64,000 bases of DNA from Paenibacillus sp. Soil522 (GCF_001428245.1 NZ_LMRV01000034.1:35474-99473); one strand, 5' to 3'; counted from the first letter of the stretch, positions 26,544-36,454 are shown. A program made the numbers and translations. Notes: generated from the sequence alone by a model not told the origin.

Positions 26544-29384
26544 GTGAATAAAAATTGGATCTTTTACACCGTGATGGTTTCGCTTCTCATAGCAACGATA
26601 GGCGCGGCAGCAGTATTCTCCTACTCCGAGGAAGAAACCGCCGACGCGGTGGCATACAAGCTAACGGATGCAACGCGTCCGTCAGAAGGCATCCTGCTGG
26701 ATGCCGGCAGCCTGAACGCCCCGCATACGAGCGCGGGCATCCTTCCTGAGTGGAAAGGAAGACAGCATATCGCGCAGTGGAAGGAAGGCGAGAAGCTCGA
26801 ATGGACGGTTAACGTTGCAGAAGAGGGAGATTATGAGCTATCCCTTGGCTACTATCCGCTAAAAGGAAACGGACAGCCGATCGAGTTCATGCTTTATGTA
26901 GACGGTGAAGCGATCTCTGATCCGTATGCGCCGTTTGAGCTTAACCGATTGTTCTACGATGAGCCGGGCGCGCTTCGGAAAAGCGGCGGTAACGAGCTTC
27001 GGCCAAAGCAGCTTGAAGGAGAAGTTTGGCTCCACACGAAAGTGGCTGCTGCAGGAGAGATGGAGGATGGATCTTTGCGCCTCTCGCTGAAAAAGGGCGA
27101 GCATGTCATCAGGCTTGAAAATGTGAGAGAGAGCGCAGCCGTCGATTATCTCCAGCTGACAAAGGTAACGGATGCGCATGATTATGCGGATTACAAAGCG
27201 TCGAAAAATGCTGGCGCCGCTGCTGAAAACAGCAAAGCGTTCATTACGGTTCAAGCGGAGCACGCTTATGCCAAGTCGGCTTCGGGCTTGTTCCCGACCA
27301 CCGACAGAACGTCGCCGTTAACGACGCCGTATAGTCCGACGCTGCTCCGAATCAATACGATCGGCGGCAGCAACTGGGACAGCCCGGGTCAGTGGATCAG
27401 CTATAAATTCGAGGCGCCGGAGGATGGCTGGTACAAAATCGGCATCCGCTATCACCAGAACAAGGTGAAAGGCTCATTCGTCTCCAGGAAGATCGAGCTG
27501 GACGGCAAATTGCCGTTTAAGGAAATGAATGCTGTACGTTTTCCTTATGAATTGAAGTGGAACATCATGGAGCTGGGCGAAGAAACAGGGGAGCCTTACC
27601 TTTACTATCTCGCGAAGGGCGAGCATGAGCTTAAGCTCGAGGTCACGCTCGGCGATATGGCGGGCGCAGTGAAAAATATTCAGCAAATGGTGTACGACCT
27701 CAATCAAATTTATCGCAAAATCGTGATGATTACAGGCGTTAAGCCTGACGTCTACCGCGATTATGAAATTGACAAAAGCGTACCTGGCCTGATCGAACAG
27801 TTCCAGAAGCTTTCCGCTCAAATGAAAGAAGAGGCAAACAGGCTCGATGAGATGTCCGGACAAGGAAGCGCAGGCTCCAGAACGTTAAAACTGCTTGCTC
27901 TTCAGCTTAAAGGCTTCATCGACCGGCCGGACCAAATTCCGAAGCGGCTGGAAAATTACAAAACGAATATTACAGCTTTAGCAGATTGGATGCTCAGCGC
28001 CATGAAGCAGCCGCTGGAGCTTGATTATTTGTATATTGCTGCTAAGGATAACGTACGGCCGAAGGAGGAAGCGGGGCTTCTTGCGCAAAGCGTACACGAG
28101 ATTCGCGCGTTCGCAGGCTCGTTCCTGCAAAATTACGATTCGATGGAAGGCAGCGAGGATGCGGAGCGCTCCATCCAAGTATGGACGGGACTCGGCCGCG
28201 ACCAAGCGTTTGTATTAAAACGGTTAATTGATGAAACGTTCATTCCCGAAACCGGAATCAGCGTCAATCTGAATCTCGTCGGCACCTCTCTTGTAACGGC
28301 CGTCATGGCGGGCGAAGGGCCGGATGTCAATCTATTTACAAGCCGCGGCGATACGATGAATCTAGCCGTTCGCGGAGCGCTGACTCCGCTGGATCAGTAT
28401 GGCGGGTTCGAGACGATGAAGAAGGAATATATGGACTCTGCATTCGTTCCGTACCAGTACAAAGGCAGCACATTCGCCATACCGGATGAGCAGGAATTTT
28501 TTATGCTTTTCTACCGCAAAGACGTGTTGAAGGAGCTTGACATCGAGCCCCCGCAAACATGGGAGGAGCTGCTCAAGATCGCTCCCGTGCTGCAAAACAA
28601 TAATATGCAAATCGGCTTGCCTTACGAGAATCTGGATGCATTCCAGCTGCTGACCAAAGGAATCGGCTCGCTTAATCTGTTCCCGACGCTTCTCATGCAA
28701 AGCGGAAGCGGCATCTACAATGCCAAAGAGGACGGAACCCGCTTCGACGAGCCGCAGGCGTTCACAGCCTTCAAGCAGTGGACGGATTTCTACAACCTGT
28801 ACGATTATCCGCTCTATAAGGATGATTTTAACCGGTTCCGCACCGGAGAGATGCCAATCGTTGTCTCGACCTACAAGCTTTATACCCGTTTAGCGGCGGC
28901 GGCGCCGGAAATTACCGGCACTTGGGACATGGTGCCGATTCCGGGAATGAAACAAAAAAACGGATCGATTGACCGTTCGACGGGCGCGACGGGCACAGCA
29001 TCTATCATTTTGAAGGATGCCAAAAATGCGGATGATGCATGGACTTTCATGTTGTGGTTCAACCGGCCGGAAATTCAAAGCCAGTTCGTCAGCGAGCTTG
29101 AAAATGAGATGGGCATGCTGGGCAGAAGAGTGCCGGCTAATCTGATCTCATTCGAATCAACGAACTGGAGCCGCGCCGAGCAAGCGAAGCTAACCGAGCA
29201 GTGGAAGCAGGTCAAAGAAATTCCAGAGCTTCCGGGCGGCTATTATACGTCAAGAAACATCGATAACGCGTTCCGTGAGGTCGTGTTCCAAATGGGCAAC
29301 GCAAGGGAGAGCCTCTTCTATTGGAACAAGGACATCAATGAAGAAATTATACGAAAAAGGTATGAATTCGGGGTGGAGCAATGA
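26544..29384 (+). CDS. Large membrane-anchored solute-binding protein with carbohydrate-binding-like modules
   Basis: A protein of about 946 residues, twice the usual length of a sugar-binding protein. An N-terminal membrane segment (about 5-25) has no lipobox cysteine, so it is probably an uncleaved anchor. Two CBM6/35-like beta-sandwich regions follow (about 45-210 and 235-375; e.g. GQWISYKFEAPEDGWYKIGI). A helical linker (about 375-530) leads to a family 1 solute-binding domain (about 540-946) with AGEGPDVNLFTSRGD and WTFMLWFNRPE. GTG 26544 follows GGGGG and starts the protein just before the anchor; an upstream TTG at 26460 lacks a ribosome site. It is the first gene of the locus, and its stop overlaps the permease start (ATGA). 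Confidence 0.87.
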   Translation: MNKNWIFYTVMVSLLIATIGAAAVFSYSEEETADAVAYKLTDATRPSEGILLDAGSLNAPHTSAGILPEWKGRQHIAQWKEGEKLEWTVNVAEEGDYELSLGYYPLKGNGQPIEFMLYVDGEAISDPYAPFELNRLFYDEPGALRKSGGNELRPKQLEGEVWLHTKVAAAGEMEDGSLRLSLKKGEHVIRLENVRESAAVDYLQLTKVTDAHDYADYKASKNAGAAAENSKAFITVQAEHAYAKSASGLFPTTDRTSPLTTPYSPTLLRINTIGGSNWDSPGQWISYKFEAPEDGWYKIGIRYHQNKVKGSFVSRKIELDGKLPFKEMNAVRFPYELKWNIMELGEETGEPYLYYLAKGEHELKLEVTLGDMAGAVKNIQQMVYDLNQIYRKIVMITGVKPDVYRDYEIDKSVPGLIEQFQKLSAQMKEEANRLDEMSGQGSAGSRTLKLLALQLKGFIDRPDQIPKRLENYKTNITALADWMLSAMKQPLELDYLYIAAKDNVRPKEEAGLLAQSVHEIRAFAGSFLQNYDSMEGSEDAERSIQVWTGLGRDQAFVLKRLIDETFIPETGISVNLNLVGTSLVTAVMAGEGPDVNLFTSRGDTMNLAVRGALTPLDQYGGFETMKKEYMDSAFVPYQYKGSTFAIPDEQEFFMLFYRKDVLKELDIEPPQTWEELLKIAPVLQNNNMQIGLPYENLDAFQLLTKGIGSLNLFPTLLMQSGSGIYNAKEDGTRFDEPQAFTAFKQWTDFYNLYDYPLYKDDFNRFRTGEMPIVVSTYKLYTRLAAAAPEITGTWDMVPIPGMKQKNGSIDRSTGATGTASIILKDAKNADDAWTFMLWFNRPEIQSQFVSELENEMGMLGRRVPANLISFESTNWSRAEQAKLTEQWKQVKEIPELPGGYYTSRNIDNAFREVVFQMGNARESLFYWNKDINEEIIRKRYEFGVEQ

Positions 29385-30280
29385 AAAAATCGATAACCCA
29401 AACGATCGGCAGACATAAGGAAAGCTATTTACTGATGACGCCGTACATGATTTTCTTTCTGCTCTTCACGATCCTTCCTGTCGTGCTGTCGATTGTACTC
29501 GGTTTTACTTATTACAACATGATTGAGCCGCCGCGCTTCATCGGCTGGTATAACTATATCCGGCTGTTTCTGGATGACGACATCTTTATCATTGCCGTCA
29601 AGAACACCTTGTTCTTTGCCTTCGTCACCGGGCCTGTCAGTTATGTGCTCAGCTTCCTGGTCGCTTGGATGATCAACGATCTGTCCAAAACGCTGCGCTC
29701 CATTGCGACGACCGTGTTCTATATCCCGACGATTATCGGAATATCCGTATTCCCGATGTGGCGCTTGATTTTCAGCCCGGATGCTTACGGCTATTTGAAC
29801 GGCATGCTGATGGGACTGGGAATCATAAGCGACCCTATCGCATGGCTGCTGGATAAGGAATACATTTTGCTCATTCTGATCGTCGTTCAGCTTTGGATGA
29901 GTCTAGGCATTAGCTTCCTCGCCTTCGTAGCAGGCTTGCAAACCGTAGACCGCAGCTTGTATGAAGCGGGTGTAGTGGACGGCATTAAAAACCGGTTTCA
30001 GGAGTTGTGGTACATTACGCTGCCCTCGATGATTCCGCAGCTGATCTTCGGAGCGGTCATGCAGATCGTCATTTCCTTCAGTGTAGCGGATGTGTCCATC
30101 CAGCTTGCAGGGTTTCCGAGTACGGAGTATGCGGGCGAAACGATGGTGACCCACATTATGGATTACGGCAGCATCCGTTACGAGATGGGATACGCTTCCG
30201 CAATGGCGGTCGTGCTGTTCTTCATGATGGTGTTCACGAACCGGCTCGTAACGAAAATATTGCAAAAGGTCGGAATTTGA
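29381..30280 (+). CDS. CUT1 sugar ABC transporter permease (LplB/MalF type)
   Basis: This 299-residue inner-membrane permease has about six helices and the conserved cytoplasmic EAA-like loop that docks the ATPase (about residues 190-215: YEAGVVDGIKNRFQELWYIT). Its ATG overlaps the stop of the large binding protein in an ATGA, and the second permease follows 16 bases later. Together they should form one importer channel. No ATPase gene lies in the locus; related Firmicute importers borrow a shared MsmX-type ATPase. Confidence 0.94.
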   Translation: MKKSITQTIGRHKESYLLMTPYMIFFLLFTILPVVLSIVLGFTYYNMIEPPRFIGWYNYIRLFLDDDIFIIAVKNTLFFAFVTGPVSYVLSFLVAWMINDLSKTLRSIATTVFYIPTIIGISVFPMWRLIFSPDAYGYLNGMLMGLGIISDPIAWLLDKEYILLILIVVQLWMSLGISFLAFVAGLQTVDRSLYEAGVVDGIKNRFQELWYITLPSMIPQLIFGAVMQIVISFSVADVSIQLAGFPSTEYAGETMVTHIMDYGSIRYEMGYASAMAVVLFFMMVFTNRLVTKILQKVGI

Positions 30281-30296
30281 TTGCAGGAGGACATCC

Positions 30297-31166
30297 ATGT
30301 TCACGATAACTACCAAAAAATCCGGCATGAAAGCAAGGCGGTCATTAGCCGGCAACATCGCGATATTCGGATTCGTGGCGCTTCTCGGTCTTTTCTCCGC
30401 GTTTCCGTTCATCTTCGCTGTTATTACGTCGCTGAAGCCGATTGACGAGCTGCTGCAATTTCCGCCTCGCTTGATCGTCATGAGGCCGACATTCAATAAC
30501 TTTTCGGATTTATTCCAACTCGCATCCAATATGTGGGTTCCGCTGTCCCGGTACATTTTCAATACGGCGCTTATATCTATCGTAGGTACGGTGCTGCATG
30601 TGCTGTTTGCGGCCATGGCGGCTTACCCGCTTGCGAAGCATAAGTTCCCGGGAAAAAATATTTTGTTCTCCATTATTGTTATGGCGCTCATGTTTGTCCC
30701 TCAGGTGACATTCATACCGCAATTCGTGCTCATGTCACAGCTCGACATCGTGAACACCTACGCGGCATTGATTCTGCCATGGATCGGCGCTTCGCTCGGG
30801 CTGTTCCTCATGAAGCAGTTTATCGAGCAGCTGCCCGATGCGATTCTGGAGGCGGCGCGCATTGACGGCGCAAGTGAGTTTAAAACGTTTTTCTCGATCA
30901 TTTGGCCGAATTCGACGCCTGCGATTATGACAGTCGTCATCTTTCAATTCATTAATCTATGGAACTACGCGCCGAAGGAGCTTATTTTCGACGAATCGCT
31001 CAAGGTGTTCCGAATGGCGCTTGAGCAAATCGTGGCAGGCGACCCTATCGCGAGGATGGGTGCCGGGTCTGCCGCAGCGGTCATTCTGATGATCCCGCCC
31101 ATTATCGTATTTATATTGCTGCAAAGGAAGGTCGTGGAGACGATGACCTTCGCGGGGATCAAATGA
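30297..31166 (+). CDS. CUT1 sugar ABC transporter permease (MalG type)
   Basis: A 289-residue partner permease with about six membrane helices and the EAA loop LEAARIDGASEFKTFFSIIW (about 181-200). AGGAGGACATCC precedes the ATG. The final codons overlap the region in which the NHL protein gene begins, so transcription and translation are continuous. Confidence 0.94.
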   Translation: MFTITTKKSGMKARRSLAGNIAIFGFVALLGLFSAFPFIFAVITSLKPIDELLQFPPRLIVMRPTFNNFSDLFQLASNMWVPLSRYIFNTALISIVGTVLHVLFAAMAAYPLAKHKFPGKNILFSIIVMALMFVPQVTFIPQFVLMSQLDIVNTYAALILPWIGASLGLFLMKQFIEQLPDAILEAARIDGASEFKTFFSIIWPNSTPAIMTVVIFQFINLWNYAPKELIFDESLKVFRMALEQIVAGDPIARMGAGSAAAVILMIPPIIVFILLQRKVVETMTFAGIK

Positions 31167-31186
31167 TGGAGATTAGAGGTGGAGCC

Positions 31187-32656
31187 ATGAAAATCAAAAT
31201 GGTGCTGGCTGCGGCGCTGCTTCTCCCGATACTCGCCGCAGCGCCGTTAACCGTAAAGGCCGAAGCGCCTTACCAGTCTTATGTATACGACGAATGGGAT
31301 AAATCGAAAGCGGCCCCGGCCAGCTATTTGCCTGAGCGTACGTATTCGGGAATCCAGGCAGGAGCCGGAGCGTTCAGCGAGCCGCAGGATCTGTTCGTGG
31401 ACAAGAGCAACGCCATCTATGTCGCGGACACCGGCAATAAACGAATCGTGAAGCTGAATGATCGCTTCGAGACGGTTGACATTATCGACAAGCTCGAATG
31501 GAACGGCAAAGAAACGACGCTTGCCGCGCCTACGGGACTGTTTGTTGCAAATGAAGGCACGATGTTTATCGCGGATAAGGATAACGGCCGCATTCTTCGC
31601 GTAGGAGCGGACAAGAAGGTGCAGCTTGTCATTGAGAAGCCGAGCGATCCGCTCATCCCGGAAGGCTTTCAATTCAAGCCGACGAAAGTGGCCGTGGACC
31701 ATGCAGGGCGAATTTATGTGCTGTCGGAAGGCCAGTTCTACGGCCTTATGCAGTTTAACAGCGAGGGAAAATTTACAGGCTACTTCGGAAGCAACCGGGT
31801 GGAAGTGACGCCGGCCGTCGTGCTCGAGACGTTCTGGAAAAACCTGCTATCGAAGGAGCAGCGCTCGGCAATGATGAAGCTGCTGCCGATCGAGTACTCG
31901 AACCTCGACATCGGTTATGACAACTTCGTCTACACGACGACGATTATATCCAAAAACTCGCGGGAAGAGATCAAGAAGCTGAATCCGCTTGGCAACAACG
32001 TTCTGATGGGAAAGCAGGGAGCGGCCGATTTCGGTGACAAGGAATTTTCCTTCAAGCAGGGGGTTAAGCAGGATACGTCGTTCGTCGACCTAAGCGTCGA
32101 TGCGGACGGCTTCATCGCCGGGCTTGACCGGACGAGGGGACGCGTATTCGAATACGATTCCGAAGGCAATCCGATTGCGGTATTCGGCTCGCTCGGCAAT
32201 CAGAAGGGAACGTTTCTGCAGCCGTCAGCAGTGGCATATTGGAAGGGCGAGGTGCTGGTGCTCGACACGGCGAAGCGCAATTTAACGAGATTCGCGCTTT
32301 CGGAGTACGGCGCTCTGGTGCGTAAAGCGACGGTGCTTTACAACCAGGGGCTATACGAAGAAGCGGCCGTAATCTGGCAGTCGGTGGCGAAGAGAAATGC
32401 CAATAACCGTATAGCCTATGTAGGCATTGCTAAGGCGCTCGAGAAGGAAGGAATCTATGGCGAAGCGCTTTCCTATTACCGGCAAGGAACGGACCGGTCC
32501 GGCTACTCCGATACGTTCGGGCAAATTCGGATGCAGACGGTGCGCGACAACCTGCCGGTCATTATGACGATTTTCATTTGCGCGGTGGTCGGCTATTACG
32601 GCTTTAAGGCCGTTAAAGCAGCCAGGTACAAGAGACGAAGGGAGGTTAACCGATGA
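31187..32656 (+). CDS. NHL-repeat beta-propeller and TPR protein with C-terminal membrane anchor
   Basis: A protein of about 489 residues. A cleavable or anchoring signal (about 1-28) is followed by NHL-type repeats (about 55-375; FSEPQDLFVDKSNAIYVADT, then FIADKDNGRILRV). A short TPR-like pair of helices comes next (about 380-440; LYNQGLYEEAAVIWQSVAKR and ALEKEGIYGEALSYYRQG), and a C-terminal membrane helix (about 455-478) ends in a basic tail. It is thus an extracellular propeller tethered at its C-terminus. ATG 31187 follows AGGTGGAG; the ATG at 31163 overlaps the permease stop but lacks a good site. Role unknown, probably binding or organising glycan at the membrane. Confidence 0.8.
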   Translation: MKIKMVLAAALLLPILAAAPLTVKAEAPYQSYVYDEWDKSKAAPASYLPERTYSGIQAGAGAFSEPQDLFVDKSNAIYVADTGNKRIVKLNDRFETVDIIDKLEWNGKETTLAAPTGLFVANEGTMFIADKDNGRILRVGADKKVQLVIEKPSDPLIPEGFQFKPTKVAVDHAGRIYVLSEGQFYGLMQFNSEGKFTGYFGSNRVEVTPAVVLETFWKNLLSKEQRSAMMKLLPIEYSNLDIGYDNFVYTTTIISKNSREEIKKLNPLGNNVLMGKQGAADFGDKEFSFKQGVKQDTSFVDLSVDADGFIAGLDRTRGRVFEYDSEGNPIAVFGSLGNQKGTFLQPSAVAYWKGEVLVLDTAKRNLTRFALSEYGALVRKATVLYNQGLYEEAAVIWQSVAKRNANNRIAYVGIAKALEKEGIYGEALSYYRQGTDRSGYSDTFGQIRMQTVRDNLPVIMTIFICAVVGYYGFKAVKAARYKRRREVNR

Positions 32657-33285
32657 CGGCTCCGGCTGTTTCTCCAAAGAGACTAAATCCGTTCAGCACT
32701 TTGCTGCATCCTTTTGACAGCTTTTATTCCGTCAAGGAGGACGGCAAGGGCTCGCTGCTTGTTTCAGGCATGATCGTGCTCGTCTTTTTCATCGCCTCGA
32801 TCTTCAAGCGCCAGAGCACGGGCTATACGTTTAACCTGTCTGATCTCAGTGCCTTGAATGTTTGGCTGATCGCGGCAAAAACAATCGTGCTGTATGCGCT
32901 TTGGGTATCGGGCAACTGGGCCGTTGCAACGTGGATGGACGGCGAGGGCAAAGCGAAGCAAATCGCGATCGTCAGCGCGTACGCCATCGTTCCTTATGTG
33001 GCGGCGGTCATCGTATCGACGCTGCTCAGCAGGGTGCTTGTACAAGAGGAGGGAATGTTCCTCGGCTATATGACGACATTAGCGATGATATGGAGCGCGG
33101 TTCTGATGTTTATCGGCATGCTAACCATTCATGATTACGGAGCGGTTAAGACGCTTCAATCGTTCGCTATGACGTTCGCGGCAATGGGAATCGTTATTTT
33201 CCTGGCGGTGCTGTTCTATACGCTGTTCCAGCAGGTATATGTGTTCATCTATACGGTATATAACGAAATGCTGTTCCGCTTATGA
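32653..33285 (+). CDS. Yip1-family integral membrane protein
   Basis: The 210-residue protein has about five membrane helices and begins with the FSTLLHPFDSFYSVKEDGKG segment seen in bacterial Yip1-domain (PF04893) proteins. Its ATG overlaps the preceding stop (ATGA), and it ends with ATGA overlap or near overlap to the next gene. The family's bacterial function is not known. Position between an anchored propeller protein and a DUF5696 protein suggests a membrane partner of those. Confidence 0.82.
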   Translation: MTAPAVSPKRLNPFSTLLHPFDSFYSVKEDGKGSLLVSGMIVLVFFIASIFKRQSTGYTFNLSDLSALNVWLIAAKTIVLYALWVSGNWAVATWMDGEGKAKQIAIVSAYAIVPYVAAVIVSTLLSRVLVQEEGMFLGYMTTLAMIWSAVLMFIGMLTIHDYGAVKTLQSFAMTFAAMGIVIFLAVLFYTLFQQVYVFIYTVYNEMLFRL

Positions 33286-33317
33286 GGCAGAACGTTGATC
33301 AGAAAGGGGAAGGCAGC

Positions 33318-35540
33318 ATGAAATTGCGAATATGGACGGCTATCCTGGCGGCAATGCTGCTTGTTATAACCGTAACGGGCGGCGCAGAAGTTCATTTTGC
33401 GGCGGGCCAGACGAAAAAAGCGGAGCAAAGCGGCGATAAGATTCGGGCTGCGGATACCGGAAGGCTCACGCTCGATTATATGCCGGCTACAGCCGGGATT
33501 ATCGTGACGGATACAGCGTCTGGAGCCGTCTGGACGAGCAATCCGGTCGACCTTGAAGCGGATAAGCTGGCCAAGGGCGCCAAAAAAATGGATCTGTCCG
33601 CACAGCTGCTGCTCGATTACGTGGATGACCAAAATAAGCCGTTCCAGCTAAACAGCTTTACGGGAAGCGTTAAGGAAGCAGCGCCGGCATGGAGCAAGGT
33701 GCAGGGCGGCATTGAAGTGACGTATCAGTTTCCGAAAGCAGGCTTTACGGTGCCCGTCCGGTATACGCTTAGCGGCGATGCATTGTCGGCGGCGATCGTA
33801 ACGGAAGGCGTTAAGCAGCAGGATAAGTTCAAGCTTGTCAATATTAGTCTGCTTCCGTTTTTCGGGGCGGCCGGCAGTGCGGATGAAGGCTATCTGTTCG
33901 TACCGGATGGCAGCGGAGCGCTAATCAACTTCAACAATGGCAAAAGCAGCTACAAAAGCTATAACGAACGGGTTTACGGCGTGGACCAGGCACTGGATTA
34001 TCCAAGTAAAACGGATCAGAAGGAGACGGTCAGACTGCCCGTGTTCGGCATGAAGAAGGATGACTCGGCCTTTATCGCGGTCATTCATAAAGGCGCTTAC
34101 CAAGCGGGCATTACGGCCGAAGTGAGCGGCAAGAACAATTCGTACAATAACGTCTTCAGCTATTTGAACCTGATCGAATTCGAAACGAATCTGCTGCTGG
34201 AAGGAACCTTGAACGAGAAGCAGGTTACCCGTTCTTCGCAGTCGCTGACAGGCGGCGCAGATTATGAGGTCAAGTATTACTTTCTAAACGGAAAGGATGC
34301 TAATTACGCGGGGATGGCAGGCAAGTACCGCGGCTATTTGCAAACGGAGCTGGGCGTAAAGCCAACGTCCTTGCAAGCCGCAGCGGGCGGGAAGCAGCTT
34401 CCTATGCTCGTGGATTTTGTCGGCGGCGTGAAGAAGAAAGCGACGTTTCTGGGCGTTCCTTACAACACGGTAGAAGTGCTTACTTCCTTTAAGGATGCCG
34501 GCAAAGCGGCGGACCGCTTGCTGGCGGACGGAATCTCGAACTTATCGGTCCGGCTTGAGGGCTGGTCGGCGGGCGGCGCGAAGGGTGAAATTCCGGTCTC
34601 GCTCAATGCGGAAGGAAAGCTTGGCGGAAACAAAGGCTTCAAAGCGCTGGCTAAAAATCTGGAGTCGAAAGGCGTCGCTTTTTACCCCGTTGCGGATCCG
34701 GTCAAATTGTATGAAGGCGGAAACGGATTCAGCAAGTTTTGGGATGCTGCGAAAGGTATTAGCCGGGCGCCCGCGCTGAAATATGATTACCGTTTGAGCG
34801 ATCAAACGAAAAACAAGGATATGAAGCTGTGGTATTTGCTGAAGCCGGCATCGGTGAACGAGGCGGTTGACCGCTTTACCGCTGCCGCGGCAAAGGGCGG
34901 CCTGAAGCATGCTTCGCTGCAGACGGTCGGCTCGGTCATCTATTCGGACTTCCGGCGCGACAGCCAGCCGAAGAACGTGACGGGCGCCGTATGGGAAAGC
35001 GGCCTGCAGAAGGGGCAAAGCAATCTGGGCGGCCTCATGTTCGATCAGCCGAATGCGTATACCTTCCCTTATGCGCAAAGCTTGTCCGGCGTTCCGCTGT
35101 TCTCGAGCGGCTTTGACTCGGAGGATGAGGAGGTTCCGTTCTACAGCATTGCGCTGAGCGGACTGCTGCCTGCTTACAGCGAGCCTGTTAATCTCTCGAG
35201 CATGCCGCAGCGCTATTTGCTGAAATTGATCGAAACCGGCACATATCCTGCCTTTAAGTTTATCGCAAGAGACTCCGCGCTGCTGGCAGGAACCGAATAC
35301 GATTCACTTTACAGCGCCGATTTCAATCTGCTTTATGAGGATATGAAGGACCAATATCATCGCTTGAACGAAGCGCTTGGCGAAGTAGCGGGAATAGCGA
35401 TTAAGAACCATGAGAAGCTGCAGGACGGCGTATACCGCACAACGTTCGAAAACGGCAAAACAGCCGTTGTCAATTACAACAATGAGGGAGCTGCCGTTGG
35501 CGCTGATCAAATTCCGGCGCTCAGCTATCTCATCCGTTAG
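33318..35540 (+). CDS. DUF5696-type secreted or anchored protein, possibly carbohydrate-active
   Basis: A protein of about 740 residues starting with a signal or anchor (about 1-30). The N-terminal half is beta-rich (about 40-330) and includes PDGSGALINFNNGK near 195. The second half (about 350-660) alternates strands and helices like a TIM barrel, with the aromatic and acidic segments typical of sugar-handling proteins. Similar genes accompany this transporter set in Paenibacillus and are annotated DUF5696. Structural analogy to a sandwich-plus-barrel glycosidase is my inference, and no catalytic pair can be named. ATG 33318 follows AAAGGGGAAGG; an earlier ATG at 33282 overlaps the upstream stop. 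Confidence 0.8.
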   Translation: MKLRIWTAILAAMLLVITVTGGAEVHFAAGQTKKAEQSGDKIRAADTGRLTLDYMPATAGIIVTDTASGAVWTSNPVDLEADKLAKGAKKMDLSAQLLLDYVDDQNKPFQLNSFTGSVKEAAPAWSKVQGGIEVTYQFPKAGFTVPVRYTLSGDALSAAIVTEGVKQQDKFKLVNISLLPFFGAAGSADEGYLFVPDGSGALINFNNGKSSYKSYNERVYGVDQALDYPSKTDQKETVRLPVFGMKKDDSAFIAVIHKGAYQAGITAEVSGKNNSYNNVFSYLNLIEFETNLLLEGTLNEKQVTRSSQSLTGGADYEVKYYFLNGKDANYAGMAGKYRGYLQTELGVKPTSLQAAAGGKQLPMLVDFVGGVKKKATFLGVPYNTVEVLTSFKDAGKAADRLLADGISNLSVRLEGWSAGGAKGEIPVSLNAEGKLGGNKGFKALAKNLESKGVAFYPVADPVKLYEGGNGFSKFWDAAKGISRAPALKYDYRLSDQTKNKDMKLWYLLKPASVNEAVDRFTAAAAKGGLKHASLQTVGSVIYSDFRRDSQPKNVTGAVWESGLQKGQSNLGGLMFDQPNAYTFPYAQSLSGVPLFSSGFDSEDEEVPFYSIALSGLLPAYSEPVNLSSMPQRYLLKLIETGTYPAFKFIARDSALLAGTEYDSLYSADFNLLYEDMKDQYHRLNEALGEVAGIAIKNHEKLQDGVYRTTFENGKTAVVNYNNEGAAVGADQIPALSYLIR

Positions 35541-35551
35541 GAGGTGAACGC

Positions 35552-36454
35552 ATGATTAAACAACTAAGAGCTTTGCCGTATACGAAGAAAAAAGAGCTGT
35601 ACGGCTTTCTATTCGTGCTTCCCTGGGTGCTCGGCTTTATCTTGTTTTTCGCAAAGCCGTTGTTCACGTCGCTCCTTTATTCGTTTCAAAACATGGAGAT
35701 GACGCCCGAAGGGCTGCGCGGTGTATTTATCGGCTGGGACAATTTTGAGTACGCCTTGTTCAAGGACCCGGCTTTCATCAGAGAAGCGGCTAATTCCTTC
35801 ATTAACATGCTTTACGGCGTTCCGCTGATCCTCGTGTACAGCTTGTTCGTGGCCGTGCTTTTGAAAAAAAAGTTTCGGGGCAGAGGGTTCATGCGGGCGG
35901 TATCCTTTCTACCCGTTATTATCGCCTCCGGCGTGCTTATGCAAATTTTGAAGGAGGATGTGTTCTCTGAAGGGATGCGAGGCGGAGCGGGAAGTGTGTA
36001 TTTGTTCACGGGAGCCGGCATTAACGGCATTCTGCAGGAGCTTGGGCTGGGGGCGCAGCTAATTGAAATTTTCAATAACGTGATCGCCCGCATTTTTGAC
36101 TTGACGTGGCGGTCCGGCGTGCAGGTGCTGCTCTTTTTGGCAGGGCTGCATGCCATTCCGGGATATTTGTACGAAGCTTCTTCGATCGAAGGGGCGAGGC
36201 CTTGGGAGCAGTTTTGGAAAATAACGCTGCCGATGCTGACGCCGATGATGATGCTGAATATCATCTATACGATTATCGATACGTTCACGGATTATGGTAA
36301 CAGCGTCATTCTGATGATTTACAATACGGCTTTCTCGCAGGTCAGGTTCGGTTACAGCAGTGCGCTCGCGTGGCTGTATTGCCTGCTGATTGCCGTGTTC
36401 CTAGGCGTTGTCTATATGCTGCTCAAGAAACGCATCGTCTACATGCAGGATTAA
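35552..36454 (+). CDS. CUT1 sugar ABC transporter permease (second set, MalF type)
   Basis: This 300-residue permease has about six helices and the EAA loop YEASSIEGARPWEQFWKITL (about 209-228). An extra periplasmic-like stretch lies at about 125-165. It follows the DUF5696 gene by 11 bases with AGGAGGTG before the ATG, so it belongs to the same transcript. It pairs with the next permease and probably with the lipoprotein encoded at 37573. Confidence 0.94.
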   Translation: MIKQLRALPYTKKKELYGFLFVLPWVLGFILFFAKPLFTSLLYSFQNMEMTPEGLRGVFIGWDNFEYALFKDPAFIREAANSFINMLYGVPLILVYSLFVAVLLKKKFRGRGFMRAVSFLPVIIASGVLMQILKEDVFSEGMRGGAGSVYLFTGAGINGILQELGLGAQLIEIFNNVIARIFDLTWRSGVQVLLFLAGLHAIPGYLYEASSIEGARPWEQFWKITLPMLTPMMMLNIIYTIIDTFTDYGNSVILMIYNTAFSQVRFGYSSALAWLYCLLIAVFLGVVYMLLKKRIVYMQD

